Of a stretch of DNA of 64,000 bases, positions 16,923 to 26,653 are shown in pieces. The position numbers were made by a program, and so were the translations under genes. Position 1 is the stretch's first letter; each line of letters starts with the position of its first letter. The stretch lies in contig NZ_CP042968.1 of the NCBI RefSeq assembly GCF_001693515.2, positions 8,278,501-8,342,500 of the forward strand, read 5' to 3'. The stretch is from Bradyrhizobium paxllaeri. Lineage in GTDB: Bacteria > Pseudomonadota > Alphaproteobacteria > Rhizobiales > Xanthobacteraceae. Under the pieces are notes generated by a model. That model was given only the letters and a program-made list of their open reading frames with translations, did not search any database and was not told where the DNA came from.

Positions 16923-17263
16923 CTCCCGCCCCCTGCCACCTGAGATAGCGTTGTTCGCAAGAATTCACCATGCAGGCATTCAGCCTGTAGGGCTTAATCG
17001 TTGAGCTTCAATTGATACTGCAGTCAGCCGGATCTTTACGCGTCAATTGGAACTGGTTAATGCGACGTTGGTATCGATACCCAGCTGGCGCGCCTGTCTG
17101 TTTAACAAATGCTCGCTTCAAGTCCATTGGGCCGATAGTTGCGGCTGGCCCCATACGGGCATCGCCCCACTTCCGGTTCAGAGACGCCTCCGTCATCATA
17201 TCGGGTAAGAACAACTCATTTGCCCTAAAACGAAGTTCGGTCCGCACCTACAATGTCGGGCCA
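16923..17263. other. Intergenic region, possible small ORF
   Basis: 341 bp. A minus-strand frame 17008-17247 (79 codons, GTG start) lies just after the protease stop but has no family resemblance and no clear ribosome site, so it is not called. A short CAGGC/GCCTG hairpin lies near 16974-16988. Confidence 0.4.
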
Positions 17264-18409
17264 TCACTCAATGCTCTCATTCAAACAAGTGTCTCTAGCC
17301 GAGGAGAGTTGTTTTGCGGTGGTCGCTTTCTTCCGTATAAGCCCAGTCAGGGTCACATACTGCCACCCACCCGCGCCGAAAAGCTTGTCATCTCCCCAGG
17401 CTTTAACTTTGACACAAGCGCCGACCGCCCGACCGTCCGCGTCCTTGCGATAATCAACTGGACCAATCGAGCCTCGGCCACCATTGTTTCCATCGTCCTT
17501 GACAGCAACCTGTCCTTCGATCTCATAATCCGGCGGAGTCGAATAGCAGACGTCTGTCTCCTCTGACACAGCCTTGAGATTCGGCCCCGACCCTCCCGCG
17601 CGAACGCCGCCTGCCTGGCTGAATTTCTCCGAGTTCGCCAAAGCCACGCGGGCATTTATACATGGCGTTATGTCGACACACGGTGGGATGCCGGGGATAC
17701 TGCGCAGCAGCGGTTCGGCCCATGTGATAGGCACTATGACCGCCTTGTTGCTTGCCGACTCAATGTTGCCTTTTGCAATCGCAACCACCAACCCGTTGGG
17801 CAGATAAACCGGCGATCCGCTGTTTCCGTAGCTGAAGTTCAGGTTCACATCGTACGTATCTGCCAGGGCGCTGTCATCGACAGTCGCAACTTCGCCCGTA
17901 GTTTGAGAGTATTTCAGGCGGCCTTGCAGGCACGTTTTCGCGACGGGATCATAGGCGCTGCAGAAATAGTAAAATCCGGAGCTGTCGACGCGCGAAAAGT
18001 TCACGCCAAAGTTCACATTGCACATCAGTCTTGCCGCGGGATAGCCGCCTACTTTCTTGGCGAGCTTCAAGACCGCGATGTCGTGCTTGTTGCGATCGAC
18101 CAGTTCCGCTCCGATTGCCGCGGAAGTAAAATCGGCCACATGCGCCGTCGTCTTCAGCGTCGCTTCTATCGCGCCGTTCTTGATCAGATCCTCATAGAGA
18201 TGCGCCGCGGTGAGGACGTAACCCCCTTCGTGAACTAGGAAGCCGGTTCCAAAGGATGAAACGTCTCGTCCATTGTTGTCACGTCCCACGATCTCGATCG
18301 CGACGAGCTTGTCGCGGAGCTTTTCATAGGACGAGGCTGCGTATAGTGGAAGCGGTGACGCCGATATGGCGACAACAGCGCCGCCAAGCGCATATCCCAT
18401 GATATTCAT
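17264..18409 (-). CDS. Exported trypsin-like serine protease
   Basis: About 381 aa from the ATG at 18409, preceded by an AAGGGACGG ribosome site; a start at 18439 would overlap the upstream gene and spoil the signal peptide. The signal MNIMGYALGGAVVAISASPL ends near YAA-SS. The chymotrypsin-fold triad is visible: His in LTAAHLYED (~69), Asp in HDIAVLKL (~110) and Ser in YGNSGSPV (~198). About 150 residues follow the protease core with no known domain. It should cleave proteins in the periplasm or outside. It is 10 bp downstream of a metalloprotease gene, so the two are probably co-transcribed. Confidence 0.88.
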   Translation of the reverse strand: MNIMGYALGGAVVAISASPLPLYAASSYEKLRDKLVAIEIVGRDNNGRDVSSFGTGFLVHEGGYVLTAAHLYEDLIKNGAIEATLKTTAHVADFTSAAIGAELVDRNKHDIAVLKLAKKVGGYPAARLMCNVNFGVNFSRVDSSGFYYFCSAYDPVAKTCLQGRLKYSQTTGEVATVDDSALADTYDVNLNFSYGNSGSPVYLPNGLVVAIAKGNIESASNKAVIVPITWAEPLLRSIPGIPPCVDITPCINARVALANSEKFSQAGGVRAGGSGPNLKAVSEETDVCYSTPPDYEIEGQVAVKDDGNNGGRGSIGPVDYRKDADGRAVGACVKVKAWGDDKLFGAGGWQYVTLTGLIRKKATTAKQLSSARDTCLNESIE

Positions 18410-18419
18410 AACCCGTCCC

Positions 18420-19199
18420 TTACTGTCTGGGAGCTCCATAAACCTTCTGCAGGGCGAGCAAATCCAGAGAGCTGAGTTGACCGTTATTGTTCCAAACCGG
18501 ATTGCAGTAGTTCATTACACTATCCGGATCCCACGGTGTTCCCGCTGTGGTATATCCCGGGTTGTTGGCTGAGATTCTAGGCTCGCCTGCCTGAGCGGCA
18601 ATGCATTCGTCGGGCGTATCGGATCTCGTTTGCTCATGCATGAAGCCGAGCGCGTGGCCGAATTCATGCACCGCCAGCTTGGTGATGCATGCGTCAGCCG
18701 TTGCCTTGCAGTTCGTCCACTCAGGAGGTCCGTTGAAATCAAAATTGAGCTTCATTCCTGCAGCAGTGCCCTTGGTCTGTATGCCAAGACCGCTCTGGGG
18801 CCAGTAGTCACCGACGGCAATATGAATCGCACCCTTGTCGTCGGCAGTGCATGAGCCCCAGTTCAGGAAGCGCAGCGAGGAATATAACTGCCAAGTGTTC
18901 AAGACGGCCTTCTTGACTGCTTCTCTCTGGCTCGCGTGTTCGGGCTTAGGATTTTCCCAGCATACGGGCACCCTCGTGAAGAGATCGCCGTCCGTTGGCC
19001 ATTTTACCCTCAGGTTGAAAAACGATTTGTTTGAAATGCCGTGCACAAGAAAATCGCCATTTGCTCCTCCGATCGTGAGCGGAGGCGACGGCGAGTCGAG
19101 CATTGGATGCTTGAGGCTTTGCTGAGCGTGCGCGACACTTGAGAGGCACAGGACAGCCGAAAGAACCAAAGCACATGAAAGGACCGAATATCTACGCAT
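18420..19199 (-). CDS. Exported matrixin-like zinc metalloprotease
   Basis: 259 aa. Signal peptide MRRYSVLSCALVLSAVLCLS, cleavage near AHA-QQ. The metzincin zinc motif HEFGHALGFMHE (HExxHxxGxxH, near residue 177) and a Met-turn SVMNYCNP about 48 residues on place it with matrixin (M10)-like peptidases. The mature protein is only ~235 aa: the catalytic domain with no obvious haemopexin or secretion repeats. It probably acts in the periplasm or medium. It lies directly upstream of the trypsin-like protease gene. Confidence 0.88.
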   Translation of the reverse strand: MRRYSVLSCALVLSAVLCLSSVAHAQQSLKHPMLDSPSPPLTIGGANGDFLVHGISNKSFFNLRVKWPTDGDLFTRVPVCWENPKPEHASQREAVKKAVLNTWQLYSSLRFLNWGSCTADDKGAIHIAVGDYWPQSGLGIQTKGTAAGMKLNFDFNGPPEWTNCKATADACITKLAVHEFGHALGFMHEQTRSDTPDECIAAQAGEPRISANNPGYTTAGTPWDPDSVMNYCNPVWNNNGQLSSLDLLALQKVYGAPRQ

Positions 19200-19327
19200 G
19201 CTCTTTACTCCTATCTCAACGCTCGAACAGACAAAATTTATTCATAGGGGGTGTATTGTGCAGAAGCGGAGGCAATACTGATGCAAACGTGGCTCCCCAC
19301 TAGCCGCCTGTCCTCGGTCAAACATTA

Positions 19328-19792
19328 TTAAGGACTAACGACGACGAACCAGAAGCCTGCGTTACGCGGTCCACCGTCGCTGCCACGGATGACGACGCTA
19401 AACGCCAGTTCGCTCGAGCTTGTGATCGCGACGCTCATCAGCTCTTCGGACCTGGGTCCCACCAAAACAATCGGTATCTTCGGCTGTGCGGCAAAGTAGG
19501 TCACATCATATGCGCCGTTCCCTGTTTTCTTGACCGTCGCTTTGATTGAGCCTGATAGCAGCGAAATCGCGGCGGCAGGACCGGTAGCGTCGACGTATCC
19601 AACGGCCGAAATGCCTGCGCCTTTATTTTTCAGCTCAGCAATACTGTTCTGAATGCTCGTGATACAGGCTAACAATTCCTTAGCCGTAGCCCCCTCAAAA
19701 GTGGCTGGACATCCCGTCTGGCCGAATGCTGACCCAACCCAATTGGTCGCAAGGGCGGTACCGAGTACCGCAGCCAATCCCCAATGCTTCAT
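19328..19792 (-). CDS. Small exported protein, unknown function
   Basis: 154 aa with a signal peptide ending SAFG-QT. The mature part has CPATFEGATAKELLACITSIQ (two Cys), a short coiled stretch IQNSIAELKNKG, then a beta-rich C-terminus opening GYVDATGPAAAISLLSGSI, reminiscent of the end of phage or fibre proteins, where a coiled trimerisation segment precedes a beta domain. That likeness is only structural impression. It is 128 bp upstream of the metalloprotease gene on the same strand. Confidence 0.7.
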   Translation of the reverse strand: MKHWGLAAVLGTALATNWVGSAFGQTGCPATFEGATAKELLACITSIQNSIAELKNKGAGISAVGYVDATGPAAAISLLSGSIKATVKKTGNGAYDVTYFAAQPKIPIVLVGPRSEELMSVAITSSSELAFSVVIRGSDGGPRNAGFWFVVVSP

Positions 19793-19939
19793 CGCCCCTG
19801 TCTCCTTGACTGTTCTACAAGGCTCGCTACCGGTGGCTGCTTGCCGACCTCCCGTTGTATGTTATAGTCTACTACCTCCAGTGTAAATGAGAAGGAGTTC
19901 TCGCATCGGTTAGTCGCGACGAGATTCCGGAGGCCCGAG

Positions 19940-20495
19940 ATGACGCCCTGGTCTCCCGTGCTGTTCGTCTTGTTGTTGTTACCGCTCTGGCACGCGCCGG
20001 TATCGACGCAGGGAGTAACAGCGCATCCGAAAGCGTCCTTTGTCGTCTCCGGAAGCGCGCAAGACCCTCGGCAACAAATCCTGACTACGAGTTTGCTCGA
20101 CGATACACGTCGAACGTTACGGACGTGCGCGATTATCGCCGAAAAAATCGACGAGCTCCAAATTGGACTGCGGACGACGCCACTACTAAGGTACGGAGAG
20201 AATTCGGCCGTGATGTCGTAGCTACCGTGAAGGAGGAATACGAGAGCGGTTTGGGTCTGGCCGTTGCACTGACATTCGAGATAGGCCGGCTGGGCCCGAC
20301 CGATGTGGGGCGCAAGCCTTCGCCGATCTATCTCAAGACGGACTGGATATAATCATTGCACCGCCCCCTTTGGATGAGCACAAAACTGCTGGGTGCATGA
20401 AGTACAGTAGCGACGATTGGCAATTTCGGCCAAATTCCCAAGTCGCATCGGAGGTCGTTCTCGGGATTCAGGGGTCCTCCTGAACTGCGGCACCG
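19940..20495 (+). pseudogene. Frameshifted, truncated tandem copy of the gene at 20621
   Basis: Starts MTPWSPVLFVLLLLPLW and follows the intact neighbour (MTSWSPVLLFLFLFPLW) through DPRQQ, SLLDD.RRT and AEKIDEL. A one-base deletion near 20158 then shifts the frame; matching sequence continues in another frame (EEYESGLGLAVALTFEIGRL) and at DNA level to about 20495 (TGGCAATTTCGGCCAAATTCCC is shared in full with the intact copy). The C-terminal half is missing. It is a decayed tandem duplicate. Confidence 0.85.
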
Positions 20496-20620
20496 GAACT
20501 AACCTGACCAGACCAGTCCGATTGTGTGATATGCTACCTTCGGGTGTCGAAGAAAAGCGCTGTTAGTTGGCCTCGGCATGGAGGCAAATATTTCAACCGG
20601 AGACTCGGGGGAGGACCGAG

Positions 20621-21775
20621 ATGACAAGCTGGTCACCTGTATTGCTGTTCCTATTTTTGTTTCCACTTTGGCCTGTATCAGCATCGGCGCAGAATTTGTT
20701 AACGCTTCCCAAAGTGTACTTCGCCGTCGCCGGAAACGCGCCAGACCCTCGGCAACAAACCCTGATCAAGAGTTTGCTCGACGATGTACGTCGAACGGTC
20801 CGGGAAACCTCGGTTGCCGCCGAAAAAATCGACGAACTCCCAAGCTGGACCGCGGATGAAGCTATAAGTAGGGTGCCAAAGGAATTTAGCCGTTACGTCG
20901 TTGCGATCGTGAAAGAGAAATACGAGAGCGGTTTGGGTACGACCGCCATGGTGATCTTTGAGGTGGGCCGGCTGGAAACCACCGAAACGGGACGCAAGCT
21001 TACCTTCGCCGGCATACCCAAAGAAGGGCTGGACATAATCGCTGCTCCACCCTCTTCGGATGAGCGCAAGCCTGCTGAACTCCGGAAATTAATCAGCGGT
21101 AATTGGCAATTTCGGCCAAATTCCCAGGTCGCATCTGAGATCGTTCTGTGGATAAAAGCGGCGCTCCCTGAACTGCAGCCTCCGCATATTTTTTACTTAC
21201 TGTGCTCCGATGCCAACAGAACCTGGACCGTTGCAGATATACTCTCCTCTGAGTCTGACCTGAATGGCACAGTTTCCATCTTCTTGCGCAAACTTGCCCA
21301 GAATTTGGAGGGCGTTTGGCAACCGCCTTGGCGGTCGGTTCTTGCAGACGTACCAAGCCCAGCTGCCACACCGGTGACCTGTGGCTCCCAAGACCCGACG
21401 TTAAGAGGGCGTGCACATTATGTTCTTCGCGGATCATTGAAAGACGCGCAAGACATTGCTGATTCGGAAATAAGGCGTACCCAAAGCGTTTCCATTAAGT
21501 TGTTCATCGAAGATCAGATGTCGGCCAGCAGTTTCATCACAGCGAACGCGCCGGAGAACGCGCCTAACTCGTCCAAGGATTTTTATGCCCGCAAATTTTC
21601 TCCGAGGCAGTCCGCGGAACAGGACGTTGGCGACATGTGCGCGAACGACATTGGTGTTCTCACAAGAAACACCCAGTTCGCCCAGAGCATCGCTCGATAC
21701 ATTCGCGTAAAAGTGTATCCTCCGTCTGAGAGCTTGCTTGATACGAGCTGGCGATGCCGTAAACCGGAGAAGTAG
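20621..21775 (+). CDS. Exported protein, unknown family
   Basis: 384 aa from the ATG at 20621 (GGGGGAGG ribosome site; an upstream in-frame start would bury the signal peptide). Signal MTSWSPVLLFLFLFPLWPVS, cleavage near ASA-QN. Two apparent modules: residues ~20-180 with FAVAGNAPDPRQQ, AEKIDELPSWTAD and YESGLGTTAMVIFEVGRLE, and a C-terminal part with GRAHYVLRGSLKDAQ and EQDVGDMCANDIG. I recognise no domain. A decayed duplicate lies just upstream, and the TPR gene starts immediately after its stop, so the two act together or are at least co-translated. Confidence 0.72.
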   Translation: MTSWSPVLLFLFLFPLWPVSASAQNLLTLPKVYFAVAGNAPDPRQQTLIKSLLDDVRRTVRETSVAAEKIDELPSWTADEAISRVPKEFSRYVVAIVKEKYESGLGTTAMVIFEVGRLETTETGRKLTFAGIPKEGLDIIAAPPSSDERKPAELRKLISGNWQFRPNSQVASEIVLWIKAALPELQPPHIFYLLCSDANRTWTVADILSSESDLNGTVSIFLRKLAQNLEGVWQPPWRSVLADVPSPAATPVTCGSQDPTLRGRAHYVLRGSLKDAQDIADSEIRRTQSVSIKLFIEDQMSASSFITANAPENAPNSSKDFYARKFSPRQSAEQDVGDMCANDIGVLTRNTQFAQSIARYIRVKVYPPSESLLDTSWRCRKPEK

Positions 21776-21776
21776 T

Positions 21777-23969
21777 GTGATTCGATCTGCCACCTTCGGG
21801 CGAGCGGCCCGCTGCGTTCTCCTTGCAGCCATTCTTTTTATTTCACACGCTCAGGCAAGCAGCGCCCAAGGCGCGGATGTCACGTGCAGAAATGGGACGT
21901 TCGACGGCACTCGGATTTTGGTGGGACGCTTTCTGATTGCCGGGAGGAATAGCGAGACATTCTCTAGCATCGAGCCGGTGTTGCAGGCTGAATTAAGGGC
22001 CAATTTGAGGGGGGCTCGTGTAAGCGTATTTACCTGGAGCCAAGCCAGTTCTCCAGACAAGACGCTGGGACCGCTGATTGACGACGTTTTTTCCCAAGGT
22101 CCCCGGGGCGACGCGGCAGCGCAGAGGGTTAGATCCTTATTAAGTCCAGAGTTGATGGCGCGGGGATGCGACTATGTTGTCGGAGGTGAGGTCACCGCCA
22201 CCGGAAAGCTCTACATAATCACTCCATATCTTTTCGATGTCCGCGCTGGCACTTTGGAGGTTCCGTTTGAGCCCGTCGCGGGAACGGACATTTTGTTCAA
22301 CGCGAAAGTGTTGGCGGAGCGCCTCACCAAAACCTTAGAAAAAAGGGACTCCGCGAAAGGAGGAATCAGGACCGACTTTCTTGTGGGCTGTTTCCGTTTA
22401 CCCAACGCCGCCGATCAACAGCAGTTCGACACGATCTCGCGTGCGATCACCAGGTTCGCGTCCAGTGAGATATCCGGTGACCCTCATTTTCCCGGGGTCG
22501 CAGTCCGTCCGCTTGACTCTGTATGCAAAGACGCTGCGGTATCACCTGATGCGCAGAGCAGAGTCATCCTCTTTACCGGAGAAATTGAACTCGCCGGCAA
22601 GCTGGTGTCCTTGCGGCCCCGGTTCGAAATGACGGAGCCGCAAGGTTCGCGAATAGCGGTGACTATGGACCGGATTGTTCAGCAAGGAACGCTCGACGAG
22701 TTCATTCGCCAATATACAAATGAGGTCCGGACATTTGCGGTGATATTTGGCGGGCCGGTACTCGAAGATGCTGCTGTACAGTCGCTATCGCGACCTCGGC
22801 CTGTGAACGACTTGGTTGCGCTCTCAGCCGAATTCGATGCGCTGCTAGGCGGATCGCGGTACACTGAGGCTTTCGGCCTTTCATACCGGGTCATCTCAGA
22901 CAACCCCGATTTCTCAAAGGCGATTTCCATCTCCCGCTTTACCATCGGCCGTGCTTTGCTGAAACGGTCGGAAACAGTCCTTGCGCTCTCACAACTGACA
23001 AAAGCGCTTGCACTCCAAGAAGGCCTTCCACCCCTCACCAAGGCGCAGCTTAACGAGACGGTCGGGAATACCTATGCGGCGCTCGGTGCGCACCCCGCTG
23101 CAATTACCCGCCTAGAAGATGCGTCCGCCGCTTATGATGGCCTAGGTCTCACGCCACAGGTTGCCGCCGTAAGAAAAGCGATCGCCGGCGTTCGGCTAAA
23201 AACCGGCGACTTGAAGCGAGCTAAGGCCGATCTTCAGAGCGTACCTAATTTGTCGGCCGACTTCGATGCCTTGCTACTGCTCGGTCAGGTCTCGCTTAGG
23301 GCTGGAGAACTGGACGGCCGTGGCGGGGCGCTCCAGTGGGTGAACGATGCCCTGAAGGTGCGTGATGCTCCGGAAGCGCGCGCGTTAGCTGCGGATATCC
23401 ACGGTACGATAGGACGGCGTGCAAGCCATGAAAAAAAGCCAAAGCTTGCCGAATCTTCTTTTCGCAACTCTCTAGAATACAGAGAAAATGCTGAGTTTAG
23501 ATATCTAGCCGGATATGCCGCTTACGAGGATGGCAGGCTGGACAAAGCGGCCGACGACTTTCGTAAAATCGTAAATTCCACGGAGCCAACCCCCTTCCGC
23601 TGGACCGAGGCAGCGTGGCTCGCTCTTCTTGAGTGCAATATATTAGCGGGCAACTACGCCGAGGCCGATCAACAAGGCGAGCAGGCGACGAACAGCGTCT
23701 TTCTTAAAGTTTCAGAATCGCAGATTCTTGCTCTTTACTTGAGGACCGTCGCCCGGGCCCTTCTGGAGCCACGGCAGGAAGCTTCGACCTTCGAAAAGGA
23801 CCCTATCTACCAACAAACGTTGGCGGGCGTTCCAGCCCAAAAATTGCGTATGGACTGGGACAATAAACGCCTGTCTAACTACTACGAAAAATTGTTGGCA
23901 GGTAACCCTGAAAAGTTGCGCAAGCTAAAGGAACTCGCTCAGAGGCTTTTCTCAACGCCGGCGAAATAG
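21777..23969 (+). CDS. Exported TPR-containing protein
   Basis: About 730 aa from a GTG at 21777, one base after the previous stop, with GGAGAAG seven bases upstream; an ATG at 21738 is the alternative. A signal peptide (RCVLLAAILFISHAQASSAQ) is followed by FDGTRILVGRFLIAG and a repeated ~190-residue module (DFLVGCFRLPNAADQ begins the second), similar in feel to TolB N-terminal-like domains. Residues ~390-640 are helical with TPR-like pairs (LNETVGNTYAALGAHPAAITRLEDA; YLAGYAAYEDGRLDKAADDFRKI). Likely a periplasmic scaffold or assembly protein. No catalytic motif seen. Confidence 0.75.
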   Translation: MIRSATFGRAARCVLLAAILFISHAQASSAQGADVTCRNGTFDGTRILVGRFLIAGRNSETFSSIEPVLQAELRANLRGARVSVFTWSQASSPDKTLGPLIDDVFSQGPRGDAAAQRVRSLLSPELMARGCDYVVGGEVTATGKLYIITPYLFDVRAGTLEVPFEPVAGTDILFNAKVLAERLTKTLEKRDSAKGGIRTDFLVGCFRLPNAADQQQFDTISRAITRFASSEISGDPHFPGVAVRPLDSVCKDAAVSPDAQSRVILFTGEIELAGKLVSLRPRFEMTEPQGSRIAVTMDRIVQQGTLDEFIRQYTNEVRTFAVIFGGPVLEDAAVQSLSRPRPVNDLVALSAEFDALLGGSRYTEAFGLSYRVISDNPDFSKAISISRFTIGRALLKRSETVLALSQLTKALALQEGLPPLTKAQLNETVGNTYAALGAHPAAITRLEDASAAYDGLGLTPQVAAVRKAIAGVRLKTGDLKRAKADLQSVPNLSADFDALLLLGQVSLRAGELDGRGGALQWVNDALKVRDAPEARALAADIHGTIGRRASHEKKPKLAESSFRNSLEYRENAEFRYLAGYAAYEDGRLDKAADDFRKIVNSTEPTPFRWTEAAWLALLECNILAGNYAEADQQGEQATNSVFLKVSESQILALYLRTVARALLEPRQEASTFEKDPIYQQTLAGVPAQKLRMDWDNKRLSNYYEKLLAGNPEKLRKLKELAQRLFSTPAK

Positions 23970-24023
23970 TGAGCCCGCTACGGCTTTCGGACGCACACTC
24001 ATCGAAACGCCTATGTTTAGCTA

Positions 24024-25070
24024 GAGCAGGTTTCGACCAGATTGAATCGTTGGGATTCCCAAATCAGGCTGGGTCTGATTCAAGCTGTCTGCCGGCGAAG
24101 GAGGCCGGTGGGCATGGCGACATCCATTTCGACCGATCTTCGTAAGCGCGTCGTTGCCCCTGTCGAAGGCGGTATGTCGCGTCGAGCGGCTGCAGCGCAC
24201 TTTCGCGCGGGCGCGTCAAGCGCAATCCGCTGGGTAGCGCAGGCGTAAAAGACGGGCGAGGTAGCGGCGAAGCCGCAGGGTGGGGATCGACGTTCGCGGG
24301 CAATCGAAGCGCAGGCCGACCGCATTCTCGCGCTGATTGCCGCCAAGCCTGACAGCACACTGGAGGAGTTGAAGACGGCGCTGGCTGCCGATGGACATGC
24401 CTTCAGCATCTCCGCCTTGTCGCGCTTCTTCCAGCGCCGGAAGATCACGCTCAAAAAAAAAGACCGCGCACGCTGCTGAGCCGGAGCGGCCGGACGTTGT
24501 GAAAAGGCGGGAGGAATGGGTCGGCGGTCAACTCACCTGTAACCTGTAACGCCGACAAGCTCATCTTCATCGACGAGACATGGGCGTCGACCAGCGCGTA
24601 CCCGCGGGCGCGCGCCTCGTGGCGAACGACTACGCGCTTCTATCCCGCACGGCCATTGGAAGACGACAACCTTTGTCGCCGGGCTGCGCCTTTCGGGCAT
24701 GGTCGCGCCGATGGTTCTCCGATCAGCGGAACTGCGTTCCAGGCCTATGTCGATCACGTTCTCGTCCCGGAATTGCGACCAGGCGACGTTGTCGTCATTG
24801 ACAATCTAGGCAGCCACAAAGGCGCCGGCATCCGCGCGGCGATCGAGGCTGCCGGTGCAAAGCTCCTCTATCTTCCGCCCTACGGTCCCGACTTCAATCC
24901 GATCGAGAACGCCTTTTCAAAGCTGAAAGCGCTGCTGCGTACGGCCGCCGAACGTACCGTCGAAGGCCTGTGGGCTGCCATCGGACGTTGCCTCGACCGT
25001 TTCACCCCTCACGAATGCGCTAACCACTTCGCAGCCGCAGGATACGGGCCAACCTGATCGGAAACCGCTC
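24024..25070 (+). mobile_element. Decayed IS630-family insertion sequence
   Basis: Ends are imperfect inverted repeats: left GAGCAGGTTTCGACCAGATTG, right (reverse strand) GAGCGGTTTCCGATCAGGTTG, flanked by TA on both sides (24022-24023 and 25071-25072), the IS630 target duplication. Length 1047 bp. The transposase inside is broken. Confidence 0.88.
24114..25057 (+). pseudogene. IS630 transposase, broken by stops and frameshifts
   Basis: The N-terminal helix-turn-helix part (MATSISTDLRKRVV ... MSRRAAAAHF) ends in a stop at 24246. The frame continues with STLEELKTALAADGH, breaks again near 24478, and the DDE part follows in other frames: LIFIDETWAS, VVVIDNLGSHKG and YGPDFNPIENAFSKLK give the D-D-E catalytic set. 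Non-functional on its own, though its ends could be moved by a related transposase. Confidence 0.9.
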
Positions 25071-25193
25071 TAGCTGTCTGTACCGGAAACGACAGCATTC
25101 CCTATGCGCGGCAGGCAATGGAACGTGATGAGAATCACCTTGCTTATTGTACAGCGAGTGGTACGATAATTTCTATTTTGAGGAGTACTTGAG

Positions 25194-25304
25194 ATGAAGC
25201 GACTAGTTGCGTTGCTCCTTTTCGTCGCCGCACTTGGATCGGTTGCGCCAGTTCTAGTGTACACAACGACTCCCGCAGTGGCGGGGTGCCCAAGGGGTTG
25301 TTGA
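25194..25304 (+). CDS. Possible 36-aa exported peptide
   Basis: ATG at 25194 with AGGAG seven to eight bases upstream encodes MKRLVALLLFVAALGSVAPV followed by a short tail ending AGCPRGC. It is essentially a signal peptide plus ~10 residues with two Cys. It could be a real small peptide or the surviving start of a gene cut when the neighbouring IS630 copy inserted. The rest of 25073-25484 shows nothing. Confidence 0.35.
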   Translation: MKRLVALLLFVAALGSVAPVLVYTTTPAVAGCPRGC

Positions 25305-25484
25305 ACGTCACCACAGGCGATTTTTGAGATGACGCCACGACTACGCAGCGGAGCCTAAAATAGGCTTTTCCGACTGTTTGGTGCTAATCCGATACAAAGA
25401 CAAATATTGGGCAGATCAAGCGCTCGCCGCTTATCGGTGGCACAGAGAAACGTACGTCGTAACCTGCTGAAGCCAATCTCTGTT

Positions 25485-26219
25485 CTACTGATTGGGCAGC
25501 TTACTACTGGGCCCTTCATACCTCACACTATCACCGTGGGTAAGGAAGAAGTCCGAGGGATTGCGACGCTTTGCGAGCTGCTCAACCTCTTCTGGGGCTT
25601 TGAGCGACCCAGCCTCAATGATTTTTTGCGCCGCCTGAATATCCTGTATCACTACGGGATCATCAAACCGGGGTGGACGATATGCTTGAAGTTCGCCGAT
25701 TTGGTTTGGCCGAATGGATGCGTCCGGAATGACAGCTTGACCGGGCGGCCTGCTGCGTACGCAGTTGCTCATATTGGGACAGGACTGTCCTTCCATCAAG
25801 CTGATCCACATGTGAGATCCAACAGTCACGGCATAGTACATGACGAGAGCCTTTGCTTGCGACACTCCGCTCTCGATCAGGGCATCATAGAACATACGAT
25901 GCGTAGTCGTTCGCGGCCTTACCGTTCTTTCGCAGTAATGATCATGAATGACAGCTGCCCGTATGAATTCGTTGTCCCATGCCCCTCCGATGATTAATTG
26001 CGCCCACGGCGGGATTGACGCGCCGTCCGTCTTGAGACCTGCCTTCGCCTGCCAGCCAACGCCCTTAGGATCGATGTAACCGAAATCATTTACCAACACG
26101 CACTGTCCTGCGCTTTTGCAGCCGCTGGGCTGAAACTCGAGCTTTCCGACAAACTCCGCTCGCGCTGACACTGCAGAGAAAAGAACCAACAAAATGGCAG
26201 CAACTAATGTTCGTCTCAT
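25485..26219 (-). CDS. Exported DUF1353 protein
   Basis: 244 aa with a signal peptide (MRRTLVAAILLVLFSAVSA). The body carries the DUF1353 signature: LKTDGASIPPWAQLIIGGAW followed by IRAAVIHDHYCERT and later HRMFYDALIESGV. The family occurs in phages and bacteria; the conserved His/Asp residues suggest a metal or catalytic role that is not established. Here the domain is exported and has a ~75-residue C-terminal extension. It is alone between an IS remnant and a pseudogene. Confidence 0.8.
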   Translation of the reverse strand: MRRTLVAAILLVLFSAVSARAEFVGKLEFQPSGCKSAGQCVLVNDFGYIDPKGVGWQAKAGLKTDGASIPPWAQLIIGGAWDNEFIRAAVIHDHYCERTVRPRTTTHRMFYDALIESGVSQAKALVMYYAVTVGSHMWISLMEGQSCPNMSNCVRSRPPGQAVIPDASIRPNQIGELQAYRPPRFDDPVVIQDIQAAQKIIEAGSLKAPEEVEQLAKRRNPSDFFLTHGDSVRYEGPSSKLPNQ

Positions 26220-26653
26220 TTGTCCGCCCCATAGCAGATTTACAATCTTGGCGAGTATAAGTGTATTTTCAGCTTATGAGAAAGGCTAAGTTGCACCAAT
26301 CGGTCCGTCGTCAGCACAACTGGCACAATTCGGGAGATCACCGAAAACGTGTCGTACGGTATCCTACCGGTGCGTAGGTAGCGGCTCTGCTACGGTGCTT
26401 CTGATGGACGCGGCGCCGTTCGCAAATCGCATGCGATCTTGCTGACTTGCTAGGCGCCAGCCAGAGGTTCGCTGACCTGCCCTCCCCTCTTGCTCACTTA
26501 TTTGCTCGTCAGCTCATTTCGCGTGCTGGCACTTGCTCGGGCTCGTGTGGCTCAGGTACCGGCGCTACCGCGAAGATGACCCGCGACTGGCGAACCATTG
26601 CATCAGGCCGGCAACGCCCGCGGCCTCCGCCAACCAGCATCACGAGCCATGAC
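26220..26653. other. Intergenic region, nothing recognised
   Basis: 434 bp. It should hold the promoter of the minus-strand DUF1353 gene at its left edge. I see no gene or repeat. Confidence 0.4.

Noticed and set aside
17008..17247. 79-codon minus-strand frame after the trypsin-like gene
   Set aside because: GTG start without clear ribosome site and no recognisable family; too weak to call.
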